From: Proales similis
Lineage: Eukaryota > Rotifera > Eurotatoria > Ploima > Proalidae
Assembly (NCBI GenBank): GCA_019059635.1
Contig: JAGVRJ010000002.1
Location: 1,240,001 to 1,304,000, forward strand
Length of the DNA: 64,000 nt
Direction of reading: 5' to 3'
Shown: one piece after another, positions 21,796 to 32,360 of the stretch
Layout: every line of letters starts with the position of its first letter
Position numbering within the stretch: the stretch's first letter is position 1
The notes under the pieces: generated by a model
The model's input: only the letters and a program-made list of their open reading frames with translations
Database searches by the model: none
Told to the model about the DNA's origin: nothing
Made by a program: the position numbers and the translations under genes

Positions 21796-24700
21796 ATGAA
21801 GGAGACGCGGGATAATCCCGTTCAGACCGAGACTCGTATCGATCCTCGCCACCAGGTAAGAGAACCGTCAAGCGTGCAAAAGAAAATTAGAAACATGAAC
21901 TGAACGAAATAACTTGAAAGAGCGAATCTAGCAGAGAGAGTGAACTCGATCCAGTTGACGAAGATGTGGTAGCTGACATTACCGACTGTTCTTATGCTTC
22001 AGTTTTAAAATTGGAATTTATCCAAGACTGAGCAGCGTTTCCTCTCTTCAAAGCCAACGTGCTTTTTGATTGTCGGCAAGCCGGGCGCCGGACGAACAAC
22101 GTTGGCGAAAAAACTCGCGCATGAATGGCGAACCGAACTGATTAGTTGTAAGTGTGCAGGAACCTTTCTTTCGAGCCGATTTAGTTATAAAAATCAATCC
22201 AATCAAAATGATAGCAACTGACTTGATTCAGAATAACATAAGCGAGCAGACGGAGCTCGGTGTCAAAGCAAAGGAAATTCTGCTTAAAGGCGAAGCCATC
22301 AGCGACGAACTCATAATTGCGATGATCGAAGAGAAGATTCGGTCGCCGGAAGTAGCCCATCACGGTCAGTTTGCTCGGGCTAATCTTGACTGCAAATTCA
22401 GAAGCTCACCAAGTTTCTCTGTTATTTCCAGGCTACGTGCTTGAAGATTATCCTGCGATAACGATCCCGCAAATTGACATTCAGCAGCAGCTGGAAACGA
22501 TTCGAAACTGGCCACTGCAGCCGGACTTTGTCATCAACATGCGGGTAAGTCTAAGTTCTGCTGCTGCTGCTGCTGCGACTTTCCTCTTGATTTAAAAGTC
22601 TAATTGTGTGACAATTTTCAGATACCTGACGCTGACTTGCGGACTCGTCGAATTTACCAGAAAGCGGATCCGACGTCTGGAAATCTTTACGTCAAAGAGA
22701 TGTATGCACCCACTCGACAGGAGGTAAGCGACCATTTCGCTAGTTTGGCTACCAGCGACGCTAACTCAACCAAAATAGGAAAGCAGCAGCAAAAACGGAG
22801 AGGGCGACGAGGAAGAGGAAAACGGCGACGCAGAAGAAGCGGGCGAAGAGGCCGAAGCAGAAAAAAATCAGATAAAAGTAAATTTCATTCAGAGCCAAAG
22901 CGATTCGCCAGCAGCCGGTTTTAATTTTCAATCTTAGGACGAGTTCTTTGCACCAGTGCCGGCCGATGTGATTGAACGGCTGGTTGTCCGGCCGGAGGAC
23001 ACGCGACCTTTAACTGATTCGCTTATAAACGCCTACAATGAGAAGATATTGACGGTGCTTGAGGTCTGTAATTTTCTTTCGTTTGAAGAGACTTTTCCGA
23101 CTTACTTGGCCAATTGAATTTAGGACCACATGGCCAATATGGACCAGTCGTACTTGATAAATGTTGACGCGAATCTCTCGCCCACAATTCTCATTCAGCA
23201 GCTGCTCGAGCGTTTGAAGAACTATAGAATACGAAAAGCAGCCAAAGTGATTCGCTTGAGCGAGCCGATTGTCGAAGAAGAGGAGATGGAAGCCGAGGCT
23301 GAAGAGAACGAGGAAGCTTATGTGGACCCGGGCGAGCTAGAAGAAGCGTTAAAGCTGCTGTCAAAAAAGAAACGACTGGGCGGCAAGTTCAGATGGCGAC
23401 GAAGCCGCTTCTCTTATTATTGCCCGGTGAGCCTCAAGGACGGACGTCTGGTGCAGGGCAAAGTTGCGTTCGCGGCCGCCTTCCTCGACAAAATCTACTT
23501 GCTTGCGAACGAGGACGCACTGATGAGATTCATGAAAAATCCGCGTCCATACTTGCAGCGACCTCAGCCCAAAGCGCCGTGTAAAATCAGCGTTGCTGGC
23601 TGCAGCCTGAGCGGAAAGACAACTCTCTGCCGCTCGTTGGCCAAAAAGTACAACGCCGACGTCATTGACTTGAATGAACTGGCCAAACCGTTGATGCAAA
23701 ATGCACGTCAAGAGCTCATTGAAAAGGGCAAGCTCGAAGCGGAAGAAGCCGCGGTCGAGACGATAAAGAAGCGATTCAAAGAACAAATGGAGCAAGAACG
23801 AGGTGATCAGGTCGACTGAGCTTTTCGTTTTCTCTCTCATTTAAATATAAATTTCCAGAACGACGAGAACAAGAGATGGTGCAACGGGCCAAAGAGGCCA
23901 ATGAGAGCAGCGAAGAAGCCAAAGAAGAGTCAGACAACGACCAACAGCATTCTGACGAGTCCAAGAGCAATGCCAACCAAGTCGAACAAAACCCTGAGCC
24001 AAAAGTTCAAAGCGAGTTTGTGAGCGTTGCAGAGAACGGCGAGATTGTGGTCAGCGTTCAGCATCCAGAGGTCGTGGCTGCCATCGAAAAGGCGATCGTA
24101 GAAGCCAACAAGGCGAATGTTGACCTTCCGCCTTCGCTCTATGTGCAATTGCTAGAGCAAGAACTGGCCAAAATAAGCAAGGAGCGAAAAAAGAACGACG
24201 CAACAGCGCCAAGGTTTGTTTGATGCATTTTGCCTCGCTCACTCGCTGCCACGTCTCATGTGAACCATTCAAAAGCAACGGTAGCTGGATCCTTGACAAT
24301 TTCCCAAACAACTCTGAGCAGCTGAACGCTCTAGCCGAGAGCAAGCTCGTGCCTGACACGCTCATCATTCTAAGTGACACGAGCGACGATTCAAACGTTA
24401 TTGTGCGTCGATGGTACAACCTGAACCGACACAGCGTGGACGAGCGAATTCAGCGACGAATGGCCGAAGAAGAAATCAAGCGGCTGGAGCAGAAGCGAAA
24501 TGAAAAGACAAAAGAAGCCGAGAGCTCTGTAAACGATGCCCAAGCTGCTTCTCAGGAGGCAGGCGAAACTGCTCAAGGCGACGAGAGTCAAAGGACCGAA
24601 GACAGACGAGATACTCTCGAGCGGATTTTAGAAGAAGACGAAAACCGCGACGCCCACTCCTCGCTGCTCAATCGATTTCAGTCGAGTGGCGTGGCAGTTC

Positions 24701-27700
24701 TTGCCGCATCACAAGCAGATCGCTCCAGCAGTCATGGCCAAGCCGAGCCGCCTACTCCTTCAGTGTATGAAATGCCTCGCAAAGGGCCAGAAACGCAAGA
24801 GTTTTTAGACCAGCTTAGAGGACAACAAGACACAATTCAGAGTGTGGAGAGCACGTTCCTTACGCTCACTGGCACCGATCCGACCACATTGGCCATTAAT
24901 CGCAAAATAGACGGCGACGAGCTAGATGCGGTAAAAAGTCTTCAGGAGTGCACGCAAGAGGCCAGCGAGGCTATGGAGAAAATATTTCAGTATGTTGCCA
25001 GCGAGTATGAAGGAGGCGGCGAAGAGGAAGAGGACGACGGCGAAGAAGAAGAAGAGGCTGAAGAAGAGGAAGGCGAAGAAGAGACGAACGAGCCCGATCT
25101 TAGCGAAGATGAGGAAGAGGACGACGAGAGCGAGGATTTCGATCCAGTTCTTAAGGAGAAAGACATTCGATTCGGTCAGACAGTTCACTACTGTCCAGTA
25201 GCTCTATGCCAACACAACACTCTGATCGCAGGCAGTGTTGATATTCAGTGCAAGTATCGCGAACGAATCTACCGCTTCCAGACCGAGGAGGCGCGCAGTG
25301 AGTTCCTCGCCGAGCCGGAGAAATATTTGAGCACAAATGGCACTGTGCCTCCAGCTCGTTTCTTTTTCATCGGACCTCGGGGCTCTGGCAAAAGCACCCA
25401 GGCTCGTGCAATGGCAGACAAACTCAACTTGTTTCACGTCAAGTTTAGAGAATATTTGCAAGAAATGATTATCGGAAAAGTAAAGAAACGAATCGAGCCA
25501 GAGAGAGAAGAGGACGCCCTGGCCGAAGATGATGACTTGGAAGATGAAGATGAGGACGACGACGACGACGGCGAAAAGAAGAACCAAGTAGAAGGAGGTG
25601 CTGGCCAAAATGACAAAAACAAGGAAAAAGAGAAGGCCAAAGAAGAGACTGAGCCAGAGCTTAGCGAAAAAGAAGAAACGATCAAGGCATATCTTGAGCG
25701 AGATGAGACTCTGCCAAGTGAGATCCTGGACGAGGTAATTGCGCAGCTCTGGAACGAGGAACCATTCAAGAGCCGGGGCTTCATACTCGACGGCTTTCCT
25801 GATTCAGAAGAGCAAGCGCGCTATTTGGTCGAAAAAGGCTTCTATCCGGACGCAGTCGTTCTCTTCAATCTTGAAGATGAGGACGTTGTGAAGCGACTGC
25901 TTCCTGCTCGTCTGCAAGCGTGGAAGGAGAAGATGAACGCCAAGAAGCAAAGGAGAGAGGAGAGGGCAGAGAAGAAAAGGCAGCGACTGATGAAGAGAAT
26001 GGACAAACGACGCCAAGAGGAGATCGCTCGCTACGAAGAGCAAAGGCGTAGACGAGAAGAAGAGGCAGCGGCCAATGGCGAAGACCTAGACGAAGACGAT
26101 GACGATGATTTTGACGTGGAAGCCATAATCCGAGAAGAGTTTCAGGAAGAGCTGGAAGAAAAAGAAGACGCCGAAGAAGAGGACGACCAGGAAGACGAAG
26201 TCAAAGAGAACATGATGAACGACATTCGCACGCACTTTGAAAACCAGCAGAACTCGATCGAAACGCTGAAAGAAGTGCTGCAAGAGGCACAGATTCCGTT
26301 CTACTCTGTAGACGCCCAGCGAAGAGCGCGAGTCGTTCGATATTTGATCGGCCAGAAGCTGAAGCGGTTCATTGACTTTCGTCAGTCCCTGCTCCAACGA
26401 GTGTATGTGCTCAAGCCTCGCCTGGCCAACAAGCTCATTGATTTCGGCTACAAACAGCTGAGCCGCTTCGGCAGATGGTGTCCCGTCAAGGTTTGTTCGT
26501 TTTTTATTCAAAAACAATCACGCTCGAAATGAAAAATTCGCTTTTAAAGCTGGCTGAGGGTTGCCGCATACCGGACGAGACAAGGCCGTTCCCGGTGACC
26601 CACGGATCATACGTCTACTTTACGTCGAGTCTCAAGGCTCGCAAGCAGTTCATTCAGGACCCGCTCCGCTACCTTAAACAGCCGTCGCCGTTCAGCGTCG
26701 TTCCGTTCCGTTTGAGTATAATCGGGCCACCGAAGAGCGGCAAGACCACATTGGCCAATCGCTTTGTGAAAGAGTTCGGCTGTGTTCGATTGTCGATTGG
26801 CGAGGCCATTCGTGCGGTCCTTGACGATCAGACCGAAACCGAGCTGGCCATCCGCATTGAATCCCATTTGATTCAGGGAAAAACTGTGCCTGATGAACTG
26901 GCCGTCAAGTGCTTGGACGTTGCTCTGATGGATGTGAAATGCCAGACAAGAGGCTACGTGCTTGACAACTACCCTGTAACAAAGAACCAACTCAGACTGC
27001 TCACTCAAGCGGGCATAGTGCCACTCAAAGTGATTGAGCTCAAATGTGAACTTAAAGAGATCATGCAACGCTGCATACGAGACCGTAACGATCCGCAGCG
27101 ACTCGCAAGCAAGCTCATTCTCAACGACAGTCCCGAAATGATCGGCTACAAGTACCGCGAGTGGAAGAAAGAAGTGGGCACAATCAGAGACTGGTACGAA
27201 AAGGAGCATCAGAGTTTAGCCAAACTTGACTCGGCGCTCTCCAAATGGGCACTGTGGGAGGCGGCCAAGCAAGAGGCGCTCGACTCGGTTCAAACAGTTC
27301 AAGTTTATTTGCAACGAAGCGGAAATCGGCAAGCGGCGTCAGTGGCCAACTTGTGTGTCACTTACACGGAGATGGTCAAGCGGCTGGGCGACTTTGCCCA
27401 GTACTGTCCAGTGTCATTGGCGTTGAAAGGTGAACTGGTCGACTGTAGCGATGATAAAACCATGCGGTTTGTGGCCGAGTACCAAGGCTACTACTACAAG
27501 ATGCACTCGAGCCAAGAGCTTGACGAGTTTTTGAATTCGCCCGACAAGTTCGTGCCGCCCAAAGCGCCTCGTAAGCTGCCGCCGGCAAGACTGTTGCCAA
27601 AGAAGCTCACCGTGGACGAGGTGAGGGCTCAATTTCCGAAGCCGATTGAGCTCCAAGGCTATTGTCCCGTCTCCTATTTGGACGGGAAAAAACGCTACGA

Positions 27701-28283
27701 AGCGGTTGAGCCCGGCTACATCGAGTTCGCCGCCGAGTACAATGGCAAAATATTTTACATGCTAAACGCGGACACTTTGGACAAATTCATGCGCAGACCT
27801 GATCTGTACGCGTCGCTGACGCTTCCTCACAAATTGCCGCCCGTGAAGCAAACAGTCAATGTACTCGAGCTGCCCATGATGGGCTACATGGAGCAGACAG
27901 TGGCCGACATTCTCAAGCAAGGCCTCACCCAGCTGGGAGAATTCAAGCCAAAATTTCCGTTCATCTCTGCCACTCGCTCTGCCTCTCTCTATCTCGCCTA
28001 CTATCTCAAAGGTAAACACTCTGGCGCCTTCATGCGTCCAACTTGAATAAAACTCGTCTTTCGTCATCTAGCCAACAACCCCAAGTCGAGCGATTTCAGA
28101 CGCAAGAAATATCGACAAAAGTTGGCCTACTTTGAGCAAAAGTGCCGCCTAATTGATAGCATATTCGTACAAACCACGCTCAAGTACAAGGACGCAAGTC
28201 AACGCTCGGCCGAATACAACGCCCATTTAGACCAGTTCTTTGCGCTTGAACAAAACACGCCGACAATGAATTGGTTATCTTGA
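21796..28283 (+). CDS. AK9: AK9, multi-domain adenylate kinase
   Basis: Thirteen exons: 21796-21855, 21921-21968, 22027-22147, 22215-22364, 22432-22544, 22622-22723, 22779-22877, 22938-23063, 23124-23802, 23859-24213, 24276-26490, 26550-28011, 28072-28283. The total is 1,913 residues (human about 1,911). Four NMP-kinase P-loops are visible, at residues 53-61 (GKPGAGRTT), 432-439 (GCSLSGKT), 984-991 (GPRGSGKS) and 1415-1422 (GPPKSGKT). Between them are YCPVSLKDG-type repeats (about 373, 925, 1570, 1650) and long Glu/Lys-rich linkers (about 890-915, 1020-1060, 1250-1290). AK9 phosphorylates nucleoside mono- and diphosphates and is found in tissues with motile cilia. The first P-loop has Arg where the catalytic Lys should be; the other three keep it. 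Exons 1-8 are small and exons 9-13 large. The donor of exon 2 was set by match to the DED-x-TE-x-x-FL-x-SKP pattern. Confidence 0.92.
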
Positions 28284-28712
28284 GCAATGAGCCAGAGAGC
28301 TTTTCCTGAGTAAAAATTAAAAAAAAAAAAAAAGTTGAAACGAGAACGTGCGCCGCGCAAACTAAAATTCTCCGTGTGCGTTATCAGTCAAATACTTGTG
28401 GCCAAATTGAAATAAACTCTTGAATTTATCAGAGGCGACAAGCGAATTTATGGCCATTTTAATTTTCTTGATGTGTGCCAAACCGAATGGTGATGTTGTA
28501 AAAGTGGACGATTCTTGGGCAATGAGGAGAAAGCTTGAAAGAGAGCGCGGGACAAAATAGCGAGCTAAAACACTTGGAGACCGTTTACAAGCTTAATAAA
28601 TAAGAAATAAAAACGGCGTCGTCGAATCGCTTGAATCGAATAGATAGAAAGCCGGGAGAGACGCCGAGATATTTTGCAAGGCAAAGCGAAGAACAAGAGG
28701 CAAAACGAAAAG
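28284..28712. other. AK9 3' flank / promoter of a small membrane protein
   Basis: A run of 15 A follows AAATTA near 28,316-28,334, and AATAAA occurs at 28,411-28,416, usable by AK9. No coding signal. Confidence 0.5.
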
Positions 28713-29021
28713 ATGGTTAGCGCTTCGTGGGCTGTGTGCATGGCCGAACCGGACTTTGCCCTGATGATTGTGCTGGGCATGGGCGGCTTGCTATTGATCG
28801 CCATAATCGCCATCCTCTGCACCTTGAACGAGTGCACTAAGAAGCAAAGACTTCGACAATTGCTGAACGAGGCCAATGTCAAGCTAAGCGAGCAGATTGC
28901 GAGAAACGCTCAATACCAGCAATTGAAGACAGCCAACTTGTCCAATAAGCAAACAAGCGAAATAATTCAAGTAGACACGTTACATGTCAACATGGATTTC
29001 GACCAAGTCTCTCCGATGTAA
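28713..29021 (+). CDS. small single-pass membrane protein, unknown
   Basis: One exon of 103 codons. Residues 1-13 are a short N-terminus, about 14-38 form one strong membrane helix (ALMIVLGMGGLLLIAIIAIL), then CTLNECTKKQR begins a cytoplasmic tail with a short amphipathic helix (RQLLNEANVKLSEQIARN) and an Asp/Gln-rich end. The start at 28713 is the first ATG; the frame is open 13 codons upstream without an ATG. The positive cluster KKQR after the helix predicts the C-terminus in the cytosol. I do not recognise the family. The clean topology and the abrupt open frame in a region otherwise poor in ORFs are the evidence that it is real. Confidence 0.5.
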   Translation: MVSASWAVCMAEPDFALMIVLGMGGLLLIAIIAILCTLNECTKKQRLRQLLNEANVKLSEQIARNAQYQQLKTANLSNKQTSEIIQVDTLHVNMDFDQVSPM

Positions 29022-29209
29022 ACTGCTCTTGTCCTCTAAAAACTTAATTTGCAGCCAGTTCTAGTTGAGAGCGAAACGCCAGCTCTGATGTTGTTGCGAT
29101 CGCTTAGAGTAGCCCGTTTTAGACATAAAATCAAGAATTGTGGACAAGTTGATGAATAGCCGTTTAAAAATCATCACAACGCAACGTTCAAGACTAGTGC
29201 CAATAGGTT

Positions 29210-29233
29210 ATCATCATCATCATCATCATCATT
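29210..29233. repeat. (TCA)n microsatellite
   Basis: Eight TCA units, uninterrupted. Confidence 0.9.
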
Positions 29234-30568
29234 TTATTAAAATGCAGTTGTTCTTATGGCCTAGATGATCGTCTGCGATTTTCTCAAATTGATTTTCAGT
29301 TAAAATATTACAATTAGAACCAAGGTTCGAAATTTTCTTGCTTGTTTGGAAGACGTTCGTCGACTAGGCAGCAGGTTAGCGGGTTCATATCAGGGTATTG
29401 CTACAATCAGACGAAATAGACAATCTGGTTGGCAAGTTAAAAAAGTCTTGTGTGACTAAGAGCGCGTTCAGAGCGCAATGCAACAAGCGACAAGTAAAAA
29501 GAGAAGAACCGAATGGAAATAATTTAGGTTGACTGTTTAGATAAGAGAGGGCTGGTCAATGGCTAGAGAGCGCGTTTAGGAACGGTTACAGGGGTGACGG
29601 TGACGCTTGTCGCTTCTTTTAGATGCTCGCTCTCGATTGTCGTAGAAGTAGATCACAGCCTGCTCGACTCATAGATTTGCGTGAATTTGATTCTGATCCT
29701 ATTGGTCCATGGCAAGATTTAGCTCGGCTGACTGTCTGGCTATACACGAACAAGGTGAATGGAGTTTAGTCTTCATAGTCGTTTGATGCAATGCTACGCG
29801 GATCGAGCGGCAGCTTTTCCTCTTTTAGCCTGCCCCTCATGCACGGTATGCACAGGTAGACAATGCGCTTGAGCAATATTTTCATCTCAAGTGAAGGTGG
29901 CTTCTCTGACCTTGAGCTAGTCGCGGTCACTCTCAGTCGAATGGGCTGTGTCATTGCTTAATAGTCGGCTCGACTTGACTGGCTGGTTGATTCGAATCAA
30001 TTTTACTCTCGATTGATTAATTTTAGATGAAGATTGTGAACAGAGAGAAAGAGAGAGTTGAGTTGAGAAGAGCTTCGAACACTGTTTAGGTCATTGCTTT
30101 CGCCCTCGCTCTGGCAGTAGCTGTAATTTTTGATTTATGAGCGACGTCGATGCTCTCTGCACGCCGTGTACAATCAATCTAAAAAAAAATTGAAGAACTT
30201 CATAATTTAAAGAGCAAAGATCATCGGTCCCTCCTATCTTCGTTTTTCAAACAACCCGATCACATGTGTTGTTTGCCAAGCGAGCGATATGGTTTTTGTT
30301 AAACAATTAAACTTGGCCTGGATGTGCATACCGACCGCACAAGCCGCCAGATTGAGGCGTCCACGAACGCAAACAGAGGCTCGCTTGGTGAACATGTAGA
30401 AAGGCTGCGTTGAAGAGCATTTTATAAAATCTTCTGCTCTGTCCAAGTCGAATTCGGCGAGAAGATAGAATCGAAGAAATCGATGTGATTATTCTTCGGC
30501 TGTACGCTATTATGATCGAGCTGACATGCAGAGCTTATTGATTTTTCATGGCTCTCATCTCTAAGAGC

Positions 30569-30596
30569 GCACACACATACACACACACACACACAC
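30569..30596. repeat. (CA)n microsatellite with one interruption
   Basis: CA dinucleotides broken once by TA near 30,578. Confidence 0.9.
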
Positions 30597-31035
30597 TCTC
30601 AGTGATACACGCACAAAGAGAGACTGCAGACACTTGAGTGCTTGCCTGTCGGCCGTTCACTCGCACCAACAGGCACTTAAGTTTTTTAAGGCATTTGGCG
30701 CCTGTCAGCGCCCGCAAGGCAACGAACTGAATTTCAGCAAAATATGCGAGCATTCGACTTTTCTTTGTTATTATTGCTGCTGCTGTTGTTGTTGTTAGCT
30801 AGTTGGAATGGGCGCTTGTAGCAAAGATTGAATAAAGAATAATTTATTATAATAGAGAAGCCTCAATTCGCGCTCTCCTTTGAACGGCACGACGAGGCGC
30901 CTTAGCCTTTGCAAGTGCCCCAAGTTCTCTCAACTAATCCACACAGCGAGCTGTTCTTTCGCATTCTCTTTATCCATTCTCTCTCTCGCTCTCTTCGGCT
31001 TTCGCTCTACTTTTCGTATTCTTATTATGGTCTAT

Positions 31036-31054
31036 TCTCTCTCTCTCTCTCTCT
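31036..31054. repeat. (CT)n microsatellite
   Basis: Uninterrupted CT dinucleotides in a wider pyrimidine tract. Confidence 0.85.
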
Positions 31055-31773
31055 ACCTCCCTCTACTTGTTTTTTTTTCTATTGAGTCGGCAAATGCGCC
31101 GAAATTCGACACAACTGAAATTTGATCTTGATGTTGAACTAGCTGCTTTGAGCTCGGCTTATATAAGCTCCAAAGTAATTTTTGACAAAGAGCACTTAAT
31201 GAGCCGGAGAGCTGGCCATTGTGCAGAGTTGAGGCCGTTGTTGAGATTAGGACAAGTGGGAGAGAGAGAGAAAGAGAGAAGACGGGAACCAAAGAAGCCA
31301 TTCAAGTGAGTACTTGATCATGACTTGGACCGATTATAGCAGCAGTAGCTGCTCTCAATCTGCTGTTGCTCTGATTTGGGCGCGCAAAAGCAAATATCTG
31401 AACGCAATTTAGAAAAATTTAAAAGAAGAAAAAAAAAGCCCAGAGCGCAGAAATCGGCTGGTTAAATTTGCTTAGCTAAACAGAGTGGAACTTTTCAAAG
31501 TGCGCAAATGCTCGCGAATCATCACGAAATTAGAACAAAGGCAAAGCTGAAGCAAGAGGAAAAGAAAAATCTCGAAGCCTTTCTTATGATAATTGGCGAG
31601 ATTCAGGACTCCGAAGGTCTTTTCTGATGTTTATTATGTATGAAAACAGGGGTGAATAAGAAGATAAAGAAACAGGAGCAGAGTGGAACTGTGCAACGAT
31701 TTGCAACCGCCCGGCCCTTGAGAAATCAGGCAACAATTATCTCGGCTATAGACACCAGTGATAATAACGAGTC

Positions 31774-31781
31774 TATATAAG
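31774..31781 (+). promoter_or_regulatory. TATA box of the secreted gene at 31812
   Basis: TATATAAG, only about 31 bp before the start codon at 31812. If it is the true core element, the 5' UTR is only a few bases long, or translation starts at a later codon. Confidence 0.6.
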
Positions 31782-31811
31782 CGGGTTTAGGCATGCGGTC
31801 TGTGAAGTAGA

Positions 31812-32328
31812 ATGAGAATAAATGTTTTAATTTGCGCTGTGGGCGCATTGTTGCTGGCAAGCTGCTCTGAATGTAGCAGCGAGGGCCTTGGCATATCAGT
31901 AAGCTTGAATAGTTGCGTGATTGATTTTTAATTAAAAATGCCAAGAAAATATTAACCTTCGCCAGGCCGACAGTCTGAGAGCGATCAAGCAAAAATATGA
32001 CGAGCTGACTGAAAGAAACAAAGAGGAGACAAACGACGCAGTTTCTATCGCTCGTGTAGCCGGCGAGCAGTTCGTGGGCGGAGGCGACGGAATCAAAATT
32101 CCTCTGCCCGACAACAATAGCATAAACATTTGTGATTACTCGTTTGTCGAAGCGGCCGGCTCCATTCACGAAAAGCTAAAAGACATGCTCGTTTCAATTT
32201 GCACCGGCAAATCGGGTAATTTCGGCCACACACACTTGAAATCAATCGCGTTTGTGCTGATGCGGCACTTTTTCAAAGGTATCAAATGGCTGGCAAAGAA
32301 AATTGCCAAGTACACGTTCAGCCAGTAG
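31812..32328 (+). CDS. secreted protein with basic amphipathic C-terminus, unknown
   Basis: Two exons, 31812-31898 and 31966-32328, phase 0, 149 residues. MRINVLICAVGALLLASCS is a signal peptide. Next come a charged helix (about 30-55, SLRAIKQKYDELTERNKEE), a Gly/Pro-rich middle (VGGGDGIKIPLPDN) and two Cys (CDYSF, ICTG). The last 20 residues, about 130-149, are strongly basic and amphipathic (HFFKGIKWLAKKIAKYTFSQ). That tail resembles membrane-active helices of host-defence peptides in composition, but no family is recognised and the activity is inference only. A TATA box sits just upstream, as for the other secreted genes in this window. It converges on the fasciclin gene with 32 bp between stop codons. 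Confidence 0.72.
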
Positions 32329-32360
32329 GTGAGCGATCAGTTTGAGTGATTAATTGAAAT

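Larger units (their letters stand above)
29022..31811. other. 2.8-kb gene-poor interval with simple repeats
   Basis: Holds a TCA repeat, a CA repeat and a CT repeat (listed separately) and no convincing exon chain. A minus-strand 62-codon frame at 29766-29954 begins with ATG and ends SNDYED; it has no match I know and its size is within chance expectation. I cannot assign regulatory function to any part. Confidence 0.4.

Noticed and set aside
29305-29400. Possible tRNA from a GGTTC-like B-box near 29,318 and 29,384
   Set aside because: No matching A-box, anticodon arm or acceptor stem could be paired by eye.
29766-29954. Minus-strand 62-codon frame ending SNDYED
   Set aside because: ATG start but no upstream promoter sign, no recognised motif and length within chance; kept only as a remark in the interval.
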